Source of the DNA: Paracoccaceae bacterium
GTDB taxonomy: Bacteria > Pseudomonadota > Alphaproteobacteria > Rhodobacterales > Rhodobacteraceae
Length of the DNA stretch: 64,000 bases
Assembly: GCA_021741245.1 (NCBI GenBank)
Contig: JAIOYF010000012.1
Span: 62,001 to 126,000, forward strand
Direction: 5' to 3'
Position numbers and translations under genes: made by a program. The notes beneath the pieces were generated by a model that was given only the letters and a program-made list of their open reading frames with translations, was not told the DNA's origin and ran no database searches. Shown piece after piece: positions 27,220-37,673 of the stretch (positions are counted from its first letter, which is position 1; the number at the start of each line of letters is the position of its first letter).

Positions 27220-29778
27220 TCAATAAAGCCCGCCGGAACTGAGCGTGCCAAAATCGGCTTTCTTGGGGACGATTTTCCTCTCGCCCGTCGCCGTTGTGAC
27301 CGTGGCGCTGCTGGAGCCCTGATCCACCTCGCCATAGGCAAAGAGCGGCAGATTGCCCCCCATCGAGAAGCCGCCGTCGACCAGCGCCCCAAGGCCAAAG
27401 ATCGGCTCTTCGCCTTCGCGGAAGTATTCAGCCACAACATTGTCGCCCGTTGCCCCATCCGACAGACGGGCACCAGAGAAACGGTCGATGCTGATGAAAT
27501 AGCCCCCCGGCGGCACCTTGAACTTGGACCCGCCATATTTTTTGATCGCCTGACCCATGAACTGTTCAAAAACCGGGCCGCAGAATCCGCCACCAGATGC
27601 GCCAGAGCCAAGGGTGCGCGGTTGGTCATAGCCGATATAGCAGCCAGCCACGATATTGGAGGTATAGCCGATGAACCAAACATCCTTGGCGTCATTGGTG
27701 GTGCCGGTTTTGCCCGCAACAGGCACAGGCAGGTTCACGCCGCGCGCCGTCCCGCGCTTGACCACGCCTTCCATCATCGAGGTCAACTGATAGGCGGTGA
27801 TGGCATCAATCACGCGCTCCCGCTTGGAAACGATGTTCAGCGCATCCCCGGCATTCAGGCTGGCCAATTGGCAATCTTCGCAAAGGCGCTGATCGTGGCG
27901 ATAGACGGTGCGGCCAAAGCGATCTTGGACGCGGTCAACCAGCGTCGGCTCGACCCGCTCACCGCCATTGGCGAACATCGCATAGGCTGCAACCATCCGA
28001 AACAGCGTGGTTTCCTGAGACCCAAGCGCATTGGACAAAAACGGATCCATCCGGTCGTAAACGCCAAAGCGTTCGGCATAGCCCGCGACCGTATCCATAC
28101 CGATCTCTTCGGCAATCCGCACGGTCATCAGGTTCCGCGACTGTTCGATCCCGGTGCGGATGGTTGTCGGCCCGTAGAACTTGTTTGACGCATTCTTGGG
28201 GCGCCATAGGCCCTGTGGGGTGTTCACCTCGATCGGGGCGTCAACGACGATGGTTGCCGGGGTAAAGCCACTGTCCAAGGCTGCGGCATAGACAAACGGC
28301 TTAAAGCTGGAACCGGGCTGCCGGGCTGCCTGTGTGGCGCGGTTGAACACCGAATCCTGATAGGAAAAGCCGCCCTGCATGGCCAAAACCCGACCGGTGA
28401 CGACGTCCATCGCCATGAACCCGCCTTGCACTCCGGGCACTTGGCGCAATGACCAGCGGACGAAGTTGCCGGTCTTGTCATCCGTCACAGCCCGGACAAG
28501 GACAACATCGCCGACATCAACCAAATCCCCGGCGCGCTTTGCCTTTGGCCCCAGTTTGCCATCCGCCTGTCGCTTGCGCGCCCATGTCACGTCATCTGCC
28601 GGGATGAAATGGCCATCTGCATTCTCGGGTTCTGACTCAATCCCGATGCGTGCGGAACGATCCCCCACCTCCAGCACAACCGCCGGAAGCCAACCTGCGA
28701 TATCCCGTGGAACATCTGTTGCCAAAAGCGCATCGCGCCAAGCCTGCTCCGAACCCAATTGGTCAGGGGCTATGGTCTTGCCCGTGCCCCGCCATACGCC
28801 GAGACCACGGTCATACCGCTCCAACCCTCGGCGCAGGGCTTTTGCCGCCTCGGCCTGAAGGTCGGAATCCACCGTTGCCCGGATCGACAAACCACCGCCA
28901 AAGAACTCTTCCTCACCAAAAGTGCCCGAAAGCTGCCGGCGGATTTCGTCCGTGAAATAGTCGCGCGGCGGAAGGGCATCTCGAAACGCAGGGTAATCGC
29001 CATTCTGCACCGATTTCAGCGGCAACTCTTTTTCCGCCCGATACGTCGCCTCATCGATATAGCCGTTTTGCCACATTTCCCGCAGCACATAGTTGCGCCG
29101 TTCTGTCACCCGCTTCATCGCGCGCACCGGGTGATATTGACTTGGGGCCTGTGGCATGGCGGCCAGCATCGCGGCTTCATGCGGGGCAAGGTCGGTCAGC
29201 GGCTTGTTGAAATAGGTCTGCGCCGCCGCAGCCACCCCATAGCTGTTTTGACCCAGAAAAATCTCGTTCAGGTAAAGTTCAAGGATCTTGTCCTTGCTCA
29301 GCGTTTCTTCAAGGCGGCTGGCAAGGATCAGTTCCTTGATCTTGCGCTCGCCCGTGCGATCCCCCGACAACAGAAAATTCTTCATCACCTGCTGCGTGAT
29401 GGTAGAGGCCCCGCGCAGGTTCTGGCCCCGGCTTTTGATGGCATCCACAAAGGCGCTTGCCATGCCTGTCACGTCATAGCCGTGGTGGGTGTAGAAATTC
29501 TTGTCTTCAGCACTGATGAAGGCATGCTTCACAAGATCGGGAACATCCTCGATCGGCACGAAAAGACGGCGCTCTTGGGCAAATTCGTCAATGATCCGCC
29601 CTTCGGTCGAATAGATTCGACTGATCGTTGCAGGCGTGTATTGGGCCAATCGCTCATGGCTGGGCAAGTCGCTGGAGTACATGTAGAAAATGGCACCAAC
29701 AGACAGGGCGACAAACAGCACACCCATTGTCACCAATGTGAACAGCCCGCCGAATACCGACCCTACAAACCTGACCAA
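27220..29778 (-). CDS. mrcA: Bifunctional penicillin-binding protein 1A
   Basis: 852 residues. An N-terminal membrane anchor (about 5-33), a GT51 transglycosylase domain (50-230) with the catalytic Glu in FISAEDKNFYTHHG and GASTITQQ, a linker OB-like region, and a transpeptidase domain with SSFK, the SRN triad and KTGTTND. It polymerises and cross-links peptidoglycan. A TTG start at 29778 is preferred: GGGGGA lies 6 bases upstream and a stop codon (TAG) sits two codons before it, so there is no longer option; an internal ATG would cut the anchor. Gene order amiC-mrcA-prfB is the one usual in this family. Confidence 0.95.
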   Translation of the reverse strand: MVRFVGSVFGGLFTLVTMGVLFVALSVGAIFYMYSSDLPSHERLAQYTPATISRIYSTEGRIIDEFAQERRLFVPIEDVPDLVKHAFISAEDKNFYTHHGYDVTGMASAFVDAIKSRGQNLRGASTITQQVMKNFLLSGDRTGERKIKELILASRLEETLSKDKILELYLNEIFLGQNSYGVAAAAQTYFNKPLTDLAPHEAAMLAAMPQAPSQYHPVRAMKRVTERRNYVLREMWQNGYIDEATYRAEKELPLKSVQNGDYPAFRDALPPRDYFTDEIRRQLSGTFGEEEFFGGGLSIRATVDSDLQAEAAKALRRGLERYDRGLGVWRGTGKTIAPDQLGSEQAWRDALLATDVPRDIAGWLPAVVLEVGDRSARIGIESEPENADGHFIPADDVTWARKRQADGKLGPKAKRAGDLVDVGDVVLVRAVTDDKTGNFVRWSLRQVPGVQGGFMAMDVVTGRVLAMQGGFSYQDSVFNRATQAARQPGSSFKPFVYAAALDSGFTPATIVVDAPIEVNTPQGLWRPKNASNKFYGPTTIRTGIEQSRNLMTVRIAEEIGMDTVAGYAERFGVYDRMDPFLSNALGSQETTLFRMVAAYAMFANGGERVEPTLVDRVQDRFGRTVYRHDQRLCEDCQLASLNAGDALNIVSKRERVIDAITAYQLTSMMEGVVKRGTARGVNLPVPVAGKTGTTNDAKDVWFIGYTSNIVAGCYIGYDQPRTLGSGASGGGFCGPVFEQFMGQAIKKYGGSKFKVPPGGYFISIDRFSGARLSDGATGDNVVAEYFREGEEPIFGLGALVDGGFSMGGNLPLFAYGEVDQGSSSATVTTATGERKIVPKKADFGTLSSGGLY

Positions 29779-29883
29779 ACCCTATCCCCCGTCCAATGCA
29801 CGGGCCTTATACAGCGGCTGACGCCTAGGGTCAAAACGAACGGTCGTGAACAGGCACGCTCCCGCCCAGTGTTTCCACGTCCC

Positions 29884-31110
29884 TTATGGCTTGCGCAGCG
29901 CGGCCAGGCTGGCATCTTCGTCCGCCCAAGACCCCAGCCCATCACGCAGCGCCGCCGCCATTTTCGCCCGCCAATCCGCATCCGTCAGCCGCGCCATATC
30001 CCGCGCCGAAGACAAGAACCCCAACTCCAAAAGGGCCGAAGGGATATCGGGGGATTTCAACACCGAAAACCCGCCCGTCTGGTGCGGCCTTCGGTGCATT
30101 TTCAGGCCCGCCCCCTTGATCGCGCCCTCAAGTGCCGCAGCAAGGCGCAAGACACGGGGTTCGGTTTCTGTGCGGGCCATGTCGATCAAAATGGTGGCCA
30201 CCAGATCATCTTGCGCCGTCAGATCCACGCCAGAAAGCAGATCGTCGCGGTCATGGCGTTCGGCAAGCGCTTGGGCGGCCTCATCCGTCGCTTCATCATC
30301 CAGCGTGTAGAGTGTGGCCCCGACCGCCTCCCCCTCGGCCAAGGCATCCGCGTGCAAAGACAAGAACACATGGGCACCAGCCGCACGGGCAATGGAAATC
30401 CGCGTCTCCAACGGCACAAAGACATCATCATCGCGGGTCAGCACGACCAAAAAGCGGCCATCGCGCAGCAGAACTTCTTTCATCTCGCGCGCAAAGGTCA
30501 GCATAAGGTCAGCCTCTTTATGCCCGTCGCGCTCTGCCCCCGGATCAATGCCGCCATGTCCGGGGTCCAGTACCACCACAATCGGTCCGGTGCCCCGCCC
30601 AACAGGTTTGGGCAGATCACTGACCGCAGGCAGCGCCCATTGCGGGGGTTCTGGCAAAGCGGCGGCGGCACTAAACGCCTCCTGCGACGCGGGCCTTAGG
30701 GTCAGGCGCACGCGGGGAAGGTTTTGATCGGTCGACATTTCTGCCATTTCGACCAGATAGGGGCCGTTCAGCGCCAGCACCAACCTTGACCACCCCTGTC
30801 GAAACACCCCTGCCCGCGCCGCCTCTATCGCCCCACTTTCCAGCGCGATCGAGGATAGCCCCGTCCAATCCACCTCACGTGTGTCAAGCACAAGGCGCGG
30901 CGGGTCGTCCATGACGCGCACACGCCATGGCACAGGCTGAGTAATGGCAAGGTCAATCGTGACGCCATCTGCGCGATCTTCGATCCGCGACTGAGCAGGC
31001 ACCAGTTTCGCGAGGGCCGACAGCTCCTGCGCCACGGCAAGTCCACCCGGCAAAAGCCAAAGGACCATCGCCAGAACTGCCCTGATCGCCATACTGCCGC
31101 GCACCTTCAT
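29884..31110 (-). CDS. amiC: Periplasmic N-acetylmuramoyl-L-alanine amidase
   Basis: 408 residues. A signal peptide (1-27, LAVAQ), an AMIN-like domain (about 35-140) that targets septal wall or other envelope parts, and an Amidase_3 domain (170-395). Zinc ligands are seen in DPGHGGIDPGA, HKEAD and SLHADA, with the catalytic Glu in ALLELGFLS. It removes stem peptides from peptidoglycan and helps daughter-cell separation. The 105-base gap to mrcA on the same strand suggests one operon. The symbol is by family likeness. Confidence 0.93.
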   Translation of the reverse strand: MKVRGSMAIRAVLAMVLWLLPGGLAVAQELSALAKLVPAQSRIEDRADGVTIDLAITQPVPWRVRVMDDPPRLVLDTREVDWTGLSSIALESGAIEAARAGVFRQGWSRLVLALNGPYLVEMAEMSTDQNLPRVRLTLRPASQEAFSAAAALPEPPQWALPAVSDLPKPVGRGTGPIVVVLDPGHGGIDPGAERDGHKEADLMLTFAREMKEVLLRDGRFLVVLTRDDDVFVPLETRISIARAAGAHVFLSLHADALAEGEAVGATLYTLDDEATDEAAQALAERHDRDDLLSGVDLTAQDDLVATILIDMARTETEPRVLRLAAALEGAIKGAGLKMHRRPHQTGGFSVLKSPDIPSALLELGFLSSARDMARLTDADWRAKMAAALRDGLGSWADEDASLAALRKP

Positions 31111-31153
31111 ACCCTGCCTGCTGTCCCTTATTCTTCCGACGGCCTCGGCGTCG

Positions 31154-32335
31154 TCAAATCACGCCCCCGTCAGAGTGCCCCTTACGGCCCATCCGCCCGG
31201 CCATAAAGGCGCACAGCCGATCCATCCCCTCGTTCAGATCCTCCGTCGCCCCGGCGTAGGAAAAGCGCAGGGTCTGCCGCCCCCGATGCGGATCAAAATC
31301 CAACCCGGGCGTGACCGCGACCCCCGCCTCTTGCAAAATCTGTGCGGCGAAGGCCACGCTGTCCTTAGTGAAATCCGACACATCGGCATAGATGTAGAAC
31401 GCCCCATCCGGCGGCGCGATCTTGACGAACCCAGCCTGCGGCAGACGATCCAGCAATAGCTGGCGATTGCGGGCATAGACGGCGCGATTGCCCTCCAATT
31501 CGTCAATGCAGTCAAGGGCTGCAAGGGCGGCGACCTGACTGGCATGCGGCGGGCAGATGAACATGTTCTGCGCCAGACGCTCGATCTTGCGCACATGGTC
31601 CTCTGGCACCACCATCCAACCCACGCGCCAGCCGGTCATGCTGAAATACTTCGAGAATGAGTTGATCACATAGGCCTGATTGCTGATCTCAAGCGCGCTG
31701 ACGGCACGTTGGTCGTAATGCAGACCATGGTAGATCTCGTCCGAGATAAAGGCGATATCACGGCTGGCACAATGCGCCATAAGGGCGGCAAGCGCGTCAC
31801 GATCCAGCATCGTGCCACTGGGATTGCCGGGCGAGGCCACGATCAGCCCCGCCAGATCGGCAACCCCGGCCACATCTTGCGGCACAGGCTGCAAACGGTT
31901 CTCGCTGGCCGACGGAATGCCCACAGGCTCCAGCGACAGGGCCTTGAGGATCTGGCGATAGCTTGGATAGCCGGGCTCGCCCAAGGCCACGCGATCGCCT
32001 GCGTCAAACAGCGCGGTGAAGGCCAGCACGAAGGCGCCCGAAGACCCTGCCGTGACAATCACCCGCGCAGGGTCCAGATCAACGCCATACCACCGCTGAT
32101 ACAGGGCCGCGATCCCGGACCGCAGCGCGGGCAGACCAAGGGCGACGGTATAGCCAAGCGCATCTTGGCCCATATGCCGCGCCAATGCGTCTCGGGCAGC
32201 GGCAGGCGCTGGGGTTCCGGGTTGGCCGATCTCCATATGGATGATCTTGTGGCCCGCCGCCTCCATCGCCCGCGCTTGCGCCATGACATCCATCACAATG
32301 AAGGGATCAACGTCGCCCCGGCTTGAACTTCGCAT
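31154..32335 (-). CDS. PLP-dependent class I/II aminotransferase
   Basis: 393 residues, fold-type I. The PLP lysine is in INSFSKYFSMTGWRVGW, the pyridine-ring Asp in FISDEIYHGL, and the N-terminal IHMEIGQPGTPAP and SPGNPSGT blocks are conserved. I placed the start at MRSSSRGDV after AAGGGGGA. Relatives act on aspartate, alanine or aromatic amino acids; the substrate is not decidable here. It lies 43 bases upstream of amiC but is otherwise unrelated. Divergent from the DsbA-like gene. Confidence 0.92.
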   Translation of the reverse strand: MRSSSRGDVDPFIVMDVMAQARAMEAAGHKIIHMEIGQPGTPAPAAARDALARHMGQDALGYTVALGLPALRSGIAALYQRWYGVDLDPARVIVTAGSSGAFVLAFTALFDAGDRVALGEPGYPSYRQILKALSLEPVGIPSASENRLQPVPQDVAGVADLAGLIVASPGNPSGTMLDRDALAALMAHCASRDIAFISDEIYHGLHYDQRAVSALEISNQAYVINSFSKYFSMTGWRVGWMVVPEDHVRKIERLAQNMFICPPHASQVAALAALDCIDELEGNRAVYARNRQLLLDRLPQAGFVKIAPPDGAFYIYADVSDFTKDSVAFAAQILQEAGVAVTPGLDFDPHRGRQTLRFSYAGATEDLNEGMDRLCAFMAGRMGRKGHSDGGVI

Positions 32336-32437
32336 GCAGTCCCCCTTATTGTTCACGCCGATGTGTCCCGGTTCGCGGGACAAAGGTCAACCCTGACCAT
32401 TCCCGCCCAACCAATTCGTGCAATGACGGAGACTGCC

Positions 32438-33172
32438 ATGCGTGCCCCCCTTTTCGGACTGATTGCCCTTTTGCTTGGCACGACGGCCGTCTCTGCCGAA
32501 ATGACTGATCCCGAGCGTGAGGCATTTCGTGCCGAGGTTCGCGCCTATCTTCTGGAAAATCCAGAGGTCTTGGTCGAGGCCATGAGCGTGTTGCAAGACC
32601 GTCAGGAAAACCAGTCTGCGGAGCGCGACCAACAGATTTTGACCGACAATGCCGCCCAGATCTTTGATGATGCCAATTCTTGGGTGGGTGGCAATCTTGA
32701 TGGCGATATCACGGTGGTTGAATTCACTGATTACCGCTGCGGATACTGCCGCAAAGCGCATGACGAGGTGGCAGAGCTGGTCAATTCCGATGGCAATATC
32801 CGCTTTATCCTCAAAGAATTCCCGATCCTAGGTGAGCAATCCTTGCTGTCGTCGAAATTCGCAATCTCGGTGCGCCAACTTTATGGCGATGACGCCTATA
32901 AGGCGGCCCACGATGCCTTGATCACCTTGCGCGGGGATGCAACGCCGGAAACGCTGGCGCGGCTGGCTTCTGATCTGGGCCACGATGCCAATGCGATTGC
33001 CGAACAGATGAAAAAGCCCGAAGTGATGGCCATAATCGACGCCAATCACGCCCTTGCCACCACGATGGAGATCAATGGAACACCGACCTTTGTGATCGAC
33101 GGCACCATGCTGCGCGGTTACGTGCCGCTGGATGGCATGCGCCAGATCGTCAAGGAACAGCGGGCTGGCTAA
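32438..33172 (+). CDS. DsbA-family thiol-disulfide oxidoreductase (ScsC/Com1-like)
   Basis: 244 residues. Signal peptide 1-20 (cut at VSA-EM), a helical N-terminal extension (25-85) with the AYLLENPEVLVEAM motif seen in trimeric relatives, then a thioredoxin-fold domain with the redox motif C101-G-Y-C104 and the cis-proline loop NGTPTFVIDG. It likely oxidises or isomerises periplasmic proteins. The N-terminal extension is typical of ScsC/Com1 disulfide isomerases. I chose 32438 over 32423 because GGAG is placed for it. A large hairpin follows. Confidence 0.9.
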   Translation: MRAPLFGLIALLLGTTAVSAEMTDPEREAFRAEVRAYLLENPEVLVEAMSVLQDRQENQSAERDQQILTDNAAQIFDDANSWVGGNLDGDITVVEFTDYRCGYCRKAHDEVAELVNSDGNIRFILKEFPILGEQSLLSSKFAISVRQLYGDDAYKAAHDALITLRGDATPETLARLASDLGHDANAIAEQMKKPEVMAIIDANHALATTMEINGTPTFVIDGTMLRGYVPLDGMRQIVKEQRAG

Positions 33173-33231
33173 GCGCAAAGCCCATTGCCGACGAGCTCGC
33201 CGCAGCCAAGACGTAAGATTTAACATTACAT

Positions 33232-33263
33232 TTCGCCCTCAGAGCATTGATTCTGAGGGCGAA
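33232..33263. terminator. Strong hairpin between dsbA-like and ispG ends
   Basis: TTCGCCCTCAGA and TCTGAGGGCGAA form a perfect 12-bp stem with an 8-base loop, between two convergent genes. Position fits a bidirectional transcription end, but no long T-run follows on either strand, so termination may be weak or rho-assisted. Confidence 0.55.
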
Positions 33264-33277
33264 TTCATAAAGAGGCG

Positions 33278-34405
33278 TCACTCGGCCGCTTCGGCTTCCT
33301 CGGTTGCCCGGATCTCTGCGGCCTTCTTTTCCACCAGTTCAACGATGTGGTCGATCATCGCCTCATTTCCCAACTTGTGGCTTTGCTTGCCCGCAAGATA
33401 GACCATCCCAGACCCGGCCCCACCGCCCGTAAAGCCGATGTCGGTCATCAGGGCCTCGCCCGGACCGTTCACGACGCAGCCAATGATTGACAGGCTCAAG
33501 CTCGTGGTGACATGGGCAAGCCGGTCTTCCAACGCGGAAACCGTTTTGATCACATCAAACCCTTGGCGCGCGCAGGACGGGCAAGAAATGATGGTAACGC
33601 CGCGATGGCGCAGTCCTAGGGATTTGAGGATCTCAAACCCAACCTTGACCTCTTCGACCGGATCGGCGGACAGCGATACGCGGATCGTATCGCCAATGCC
33701 CATCCACAACAGATTTCCAAGGCCAATGGCTGATTTCACCGTGCCGGATTGCAAACCGCCTGCTTCGGTGATGCCCAGATGGATCGGGGCATCGGTGGCC
33801 TCGGCCAATTGTTGGTAGGCGGCAGCGGCAAGGAACACGTCCGAGGCCTTCACCGAAATCTTGAACTCGTGGAAATCGTTGTCTTGCAACAGCTTGATAT
33901 GATCGAGGCCGGATTCCACCATCGCCTCGGGGCATGGCTCGCCATATTTTTCCAGCAGGTGTTTTTCCAGACTGCCTGCATTCACGCCGATACGGATGCT
34001 GCACCCATGATCCTTGGCCGCACGCACCACCTCGGCCACGCGTTTTGCATCACCAATGTTTCCGGGGTTTATGCGCAGGCATGCAGCCCCGGCCTCGGCC
34101 GCTTCAATCGCCCGTTTATAGTGGAAATGGATATCGGCCACGATCGGGACAGGGCTTTCGGCGCAAATCTCTCGCAGCGCGCGGGTGCTTTCCTGATCCG
34201 GGGTTGACACGCGGACGATATCCGCCCCCGCAATGGCGCAGCGTTGGATCTGCTCAATGGTCGCCGCAACATCCGTCGTCAGCGTGTTGGTCATCGTCTG
34301 CACCGAGATCGGCGCATCGCCCCCGACAAGAACCTTGCCCACACTGATCTGACGCGAGGTGCGGCGATAAATATTGCGCCAAGGGCGAACTGGATTATGG
34401 CTCAT
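33278..34405 (-). CDS. ispG: (E)-4-hydroxy-3-methylbut-2-enyl-diphosphate synthase
   Basis: 375 residues. Converts methylerythritol cyclodiphosphate to HMBPP in the MEP isoprenoid pathway, using a [4Fe-4S] cluster. The TIM-barrel part starts [25 protein letters not shown], and the cluster cysteines are in [11 protein letters not shown] (C-x2-C) and [12 protein letters not shown], with Glu as the fourth ligand. Length is normal for the short bacterial type. It follows the rodZ-like gene by 94 bases on the same strand; a joint operon is likely and is a common order in this family. Confidence 0.97.
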   Translation of the reverse strand: MSHNPVRPWRNIYRRTSRQISVGKVLVGGDAPISVQTMTNTLTTDVAATIEQIQRCAIAGADIVRVSTPDQESTRALREICAESPVPIVADIHFHYKRAIEAAEAGAACLRINPGNIGDAKRVAEVVRAAKDHGCSIRIGVNAGSLEKHLLEKYGEPCPEAMVESGLDHIKLLQDNDFHEFKISVKASDVFLAAAAYQQLAEATDAPIHLGITEAGGLQSGTVKSAIGLGNLLWMGIGDTIRVSLSADPVEEVKVGFEILKSLGLRHRGVTIISCPSCARQGFDVIKTVSALEDRLAHVTTSLSLSIIGCVVNGPGEALMTDIGFTGGGAGSGMVYLAGKQSHKLGNEAMIDHIVELVEKKAAEIRATEEAEAAE

Positions 34406-34499
34406 GTCGATTTATCCTTAGCGGCTACTCCGTATAGATAAAGCGCCACGCCCGGCCCGGCAATGCCCGGCGCGCACCTGTAAACCCGCATTTACAGTT

Positions 34500-35744
34500 T
34501 TATTCGGAAACTGCGCCCGAACCCTGGGCATCAGAAATCGCTCCAGTTGCATCGGCCACCGCAACAAAGGCCGCCAGATCAGCATCCCGCGTCAAATCTG
34601 CAACCGCATATTTCCCGGTAAGGGCCTCTGGTGACAGAGCAACATTCTTGACAACCTGCGCCCCGGGCGAAGCTGGACCATAGGTTTGGCCGTTCACAGC
34701 AAAATAGACCGACCCGGAATTCCCTGCCCGCAGAACTGGCGCTTCTTCCAGTTGCGGCACCGCCCACCGTTCGCCTGCGTCAAGGATTTTCTCAAACAAG
34801 ACAGTGCCATCGGCAGATTGCACCCGCACCCAAGACGGCCGCACGGCAAGGATCGCAACACCCGGCTGGGCCGCAGCGACCACTTGCACAGGCGTTTCAG
34901 CCTGCACTGCCTCAGCCACAGCGGAGTCGATCGCGCTCATCCCCGGTCCGGGCATGGCCCCGCTGGCCCGAGGGTTGATGGACACGATTGGCCCATCACG
35001 CGACACCATCACAGGAACATCCAAGGCCTGCGGGCGATACAGGCGATCCAGACCTTCGGCCTGCTTGACCGGATCAAGCGCCGCCACATCATTCTCTATC
35101 GCACTTTCAGGCGCGGATCGCACCAAGGGCGCAGCGCCCGTCACATTTCCCAATGGATCGATTTCGGCAACCACCGAAGGGGCTTGATCAACTGGCGCAA
35201 GCTGAACACGCTGCACCTCTTGCAAAACGGACCAGCCGCCGTAGCCAATCGCACCGATCAAAGCGATGAGAACGACAAGCGAACCCACGGCACCCGGCTC
35301 TACCCGTGCCAGCAAATTTTCGCCACGCGGAACAAAGGTGGCATTCGGGTTGGCCAATGGATCGCGGAACTCTTGCGTGCTGCGGATCCGGGCTGCGGTC
35401 ATCCCGCTAGAGGATGCAGCGGCACTCATGCCATGCGCCACTTCAAAATTCGCCTCACCGCAAAAGCGTTGGAACGCCCAATCCGGGTCCATACCAAGAT
35501 AGCGCGCGTAAGACCGCACATATCCGGCCACAAAGCCTTGTGTTTCAAACGCCGAAATGTCGGCGTTTTCAATCGCAGCAATATAGGCCGCCTTGATCTT
35601 CAATTCGCGTTGAACATCCAAAAGGGACTTGCCGAGTGTCGCGCGTTCACCGCGCATCACATCGCCAAGACGCAAATCGTAATCATCAAACCCTTTAGGT
35701 TTGTCTGACTCTATCGTCGAAGGTTTGTTCCTCCGCCCGATCAT
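34500..35744 (-). CDS. rodZ: RodZ-like transmembrane HTH protein
   Basis: 414 residues. An N-terminal HTH (25-95) of the RodZ type (DVMRGERATLGKSLLDVQRELKIKAAYIAAIE with F-VAGYVRSYARYLGMDPDWA), a transmembrane helix at about 150-172, a periplasmic linker of about 120 low-complexity residues, and a DUF4115 beta domain (about 300-385). RodZ links MreB to the wall-elongation machinery. Domain order and length match the family. The linker is rich in Ala, Val, Pro and Gln. Confidence 0.88.
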   Translation of the reverse strand: MIGRRNKPSTIESDKPKGFDDYDLRLGDVMRGERATLGKSLLDVQRELKIKAAYIAAIENADISAFETQGFVAGYVRSYARYLGMDPDWAFQRFCGEANFEVAHGMSAAASSSGMTAARIRSTQEFRDPLANPNATFVPRGENLLARVEPGAVGSLVVLIALIGAIGYGGWSVLQEVQRVQLAPVDQAPSVVAEIDPLGNVTGAAPLVRSAPESAIENDVAALDPVKQAEGLDRLYRPQALDVPVMVSRDGPIVSINPRASGAMPGPGMSAIDSAVAEAVQAETPVQVVAAAQPGVAILAVRPSWVRVQSADGTVLFEKILDAGERWAVPQLEEAPVLRAGNSGSVYFAVNGQTYGPASPGAQVVKNVALSPEALTGKYAVADLTRDADLAAFVAVADATGAISDAQGSGAVSE

Positions 35745-35860
35745 TCGACCTGCCCCATGTATTCCCCGTCTTCCGAGAGTCGATTGTGCAACGACTCATA
35801 TCCATTCGTATTAGGCAATCGGTAACACAGCACAAGCGATTCTGCACATTTCCGCGAGGT

Positions 35861-37084
35861 CTAGGCGGACTCTTCGGCACGATTCAGCGCACATTGCTGC
35901 CACAGGTGATCCATGGCGTGAACGAGCGCATCAATTTCCCTTGGATCATGCACTGGCGATGGCGTGAAACGCAGTCTTTCCGTTCCGCGCGGCACCGTTG
36001 GAAAGTTGATGGGCTGCACATAGATGCCGAACTGCGCAAGCAGCATGTCCGACATCATCTTACAATGGATAGGGTCGCCGACATGAACGGGCACAATATG
36101 GCTGCCATGGTCGATGATCGGCAACCCAAGGGACTTGAGCCGGGCCTTCAGGATACGGGCATGCAACTGCTGGGCATCGCGCAAATGTTGCGCGGTCTTC
36201 AGCACCCGAACCGAGGCCGCCGCCCCCGCCGCCACCGCAGGTGGCAAGGACGTCGTAAAGATGAATCCCGGCGCATAGGAACGCACCGCATCCACCATTT
36301 TCGCACTGGCCGCGATATAGCCGCCAAAAACACCGTAAGCCTTTGCCAATGTGCCATTTATGATGTCAATGCGATGCATCTGGCCATCACGCTCGGCCAC
36401 GCCAGCCCCGCGCGGGCCATACATGCCAACAGCGTGCACCTCATCAATATAGGTCATGGCACCGAATTCCTCGGCCAGATCGCAAATCTGTTCAATCGGG
36501 CCGAAATCCCCATCCATTGAATAGATCGATTCAAACGCAATCAGCTTTGGCGCGCTTGGGTCGTCAGCCGCAATCAGGCTGCGCAGATGGGCCACATCAT
36601 TGTGCCGGAAAATCCGCTTCTCGCCGCCACCGCGACGCACGCCCTCGATCATCGAGGCATGGTTGAGGGCGTCGGAATAAATGATCAGACCGGGAAAGAT
36701 CTGCCGCAAGGTGGAAAGCGTCGCATCGTTGGCAATGTAGGCCGAGGTAAAGACCAACGCTGCCTCTTTTGCGTGCAGGTCGGCAAGCTCTGCCTCCAGC
36801 CGTTTGTGATAGACGGTCGTGCCCGAAATGTTGCGGGTTCCGCCCGATCCGGCCCCCGTGGCCTCCAGCGCCTCATGCATGGCGGCCAGAACCTCTGGGT
36901 GCTGGCCCATGCCCAGATAATCATTGCCACACCAGACGGTGATATCAGCTTGGGTGCCATCCGGCTTGGTCCAGACCGCATGCGGAAAATGGCCCTTACG
37001 ACGTTCGATATCGATGAAGGTCCGATAGCGCCCCTCATCATGAAGGCGCTTCAATGCGATATCGAGAGCGACGTTGTAATTCAT
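35861..37084 (-). CDS. hemA: 5-aminolevulinate synthase
   Basis: 407 residues, the exact length of R. sphaeroides HemA as I recall it. Condenses succinyl-CoA and glycine with PLP to 5-aminolevulinate, the first step of the C4 tetrapyrrole pathway. PLP lysine in [13 protein letters not shown]; other landmarks are [25 protein letters not shown] and [12 protein letters not shown] placed the start at MNYNVALD after GGAGAAG. An FNR-like site 78 bases upstream predicts control by oxygen, as known for Rhodobacter hemA. The short stretch between it and rodZ (116 bases) shows no gene. Confidence 0.97.
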   Translation of the reverse strand: MNYNVALDIALKRLHDEGRYRTFIDIERRKGHFPHAVWTKPDGTQADITVWCGNDYLGMGQHPEVLAAMHEALEATGAGSGGTRNISGTTVYHKRLEAELADLHAKEAALVFTSAYIANDATLSTLRQIFPGLIIYSDALNHASMIEGVRRGGGEKRIFRHNDVAHLRSLIAADDPSAPKLIAFESIYSMDGDFGPIEQICDLAEEFGAMTYIDEVHAVGMYGPRGAGVAERDGQMHRIDIINGTLAKAYGVFGGYIAASAKMVDAVRSYAPGFIFTTSLPPAVAAGAAASVRVLKTAQHLRDAQQLHARILKARLKSLGLPIIDHGSHIVPVHVGDPIHCKMMSDMLLAQFGIYVQPINFPTVPRGTERLRFTPSPVHDPREIDALVHAMDHLWQQCALNRAEESA

Positions 37085-37161
37085 TGATCTTCTCCGAGGC
37101 ATAGGTCGCTCAACTTGGCGCGTGCAGGTCAGCATCATCGCTTGCCGATGGCGGCCCGTCC

Positions 37162-37175
37162 TTGACATGGGTCAT
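37162..37175. promoter_or_regulatory. FNR/FnrL-like site upstream of hemA
   Basis: TTGACATGGGTCAT matches TTGAY-N4-RTCAA at 9 of 10 positions and lies 78-91 bases upstream of the hemA ATG. A GATGAT hexamer (minus strand, 37134-37139) lies where the -10 of a class II promoter would be, 4 of 6 bases matching. FnrL control of hemA is established in R. sphaeroides. Confidence 0.6.
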
Positions 37176-37226
37176 TTCAAACTGCCGCGAAAGTAGGCAA
37201 TTTGACGCCCCCCCATGGCGATGCGC

Positions 37227-37673
37227 TTATTTGGCGGGGCCGACCTCAAGCACGACGACACAGTTTTCCGTGCCCTGACGTGCCGTATCACAGGCGGCAA
37301 TCGCCGCCTCGCGCGCGGCCTGCGCTGTTTCGAAATCGGCAAGGGCGATGGCCGAGGCGGCTGGTTTTCCGTCACGGATGAACCCATCCGATTCCGAAAT
37401 CGCCAGCGCGGCATGCCCTGTCCTGCTTGTCACAAAAAGCGAAAGTGCCTGTTCATTGGTGGCGACCACGCGCAAGGTCGCCAACTCTTCGTCCGTCAGA
37501 AACGGCAACAGATAAAGCGTGACCATAGACCCGGCCAGCGTTGTCACGTCGGTCTGTTCGGCCGAATGGGCAGGCATGCTCAGCCCTGCCGCAAACGCCG
37601 CTGCAAAGATCAAAGCCCCGCCAAGACTGCGGCGAAACACCCGTTCAGGCGTCATTGCACTTGTCATCAACAT
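37227..37673 (-). CDS. Secreted hypothetical protein next to hemA
   Basis: 148 residues. Signal peptide with positive N-terminus and hydrophobic core (FAAAFAAGLSM) ending near SMPAHSA-EQ, then a small mixed domain with two cysteines (C127, C137) that may pair. Not a known enzyme by its motifs. AAAGGA precedes the ATG. It is upstream of and codirectional with hemA (142 bases), the FNR site lying between them. Family unknown to me. Confidence 0.7.
   Translation of the reverse strand: MLMTSAMTPERVFRRSLGGALIFAAAFAAGLSMPAHSAEQTDVTTLAGSMVTLYLLPFLTDEELATLRVVATNEQALSLFVTSRTGHAALAISESDGFIRDGKPAASAIALADFETAQAAREAAIAACDTARQGTENCVVVLEVGPAK

Noticed and set aside
28759-30699. 646-codon open frame on the plus strand
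   Set aside because: It runs antisense across mrcA and amiC, both clear genes, and shows no domain.
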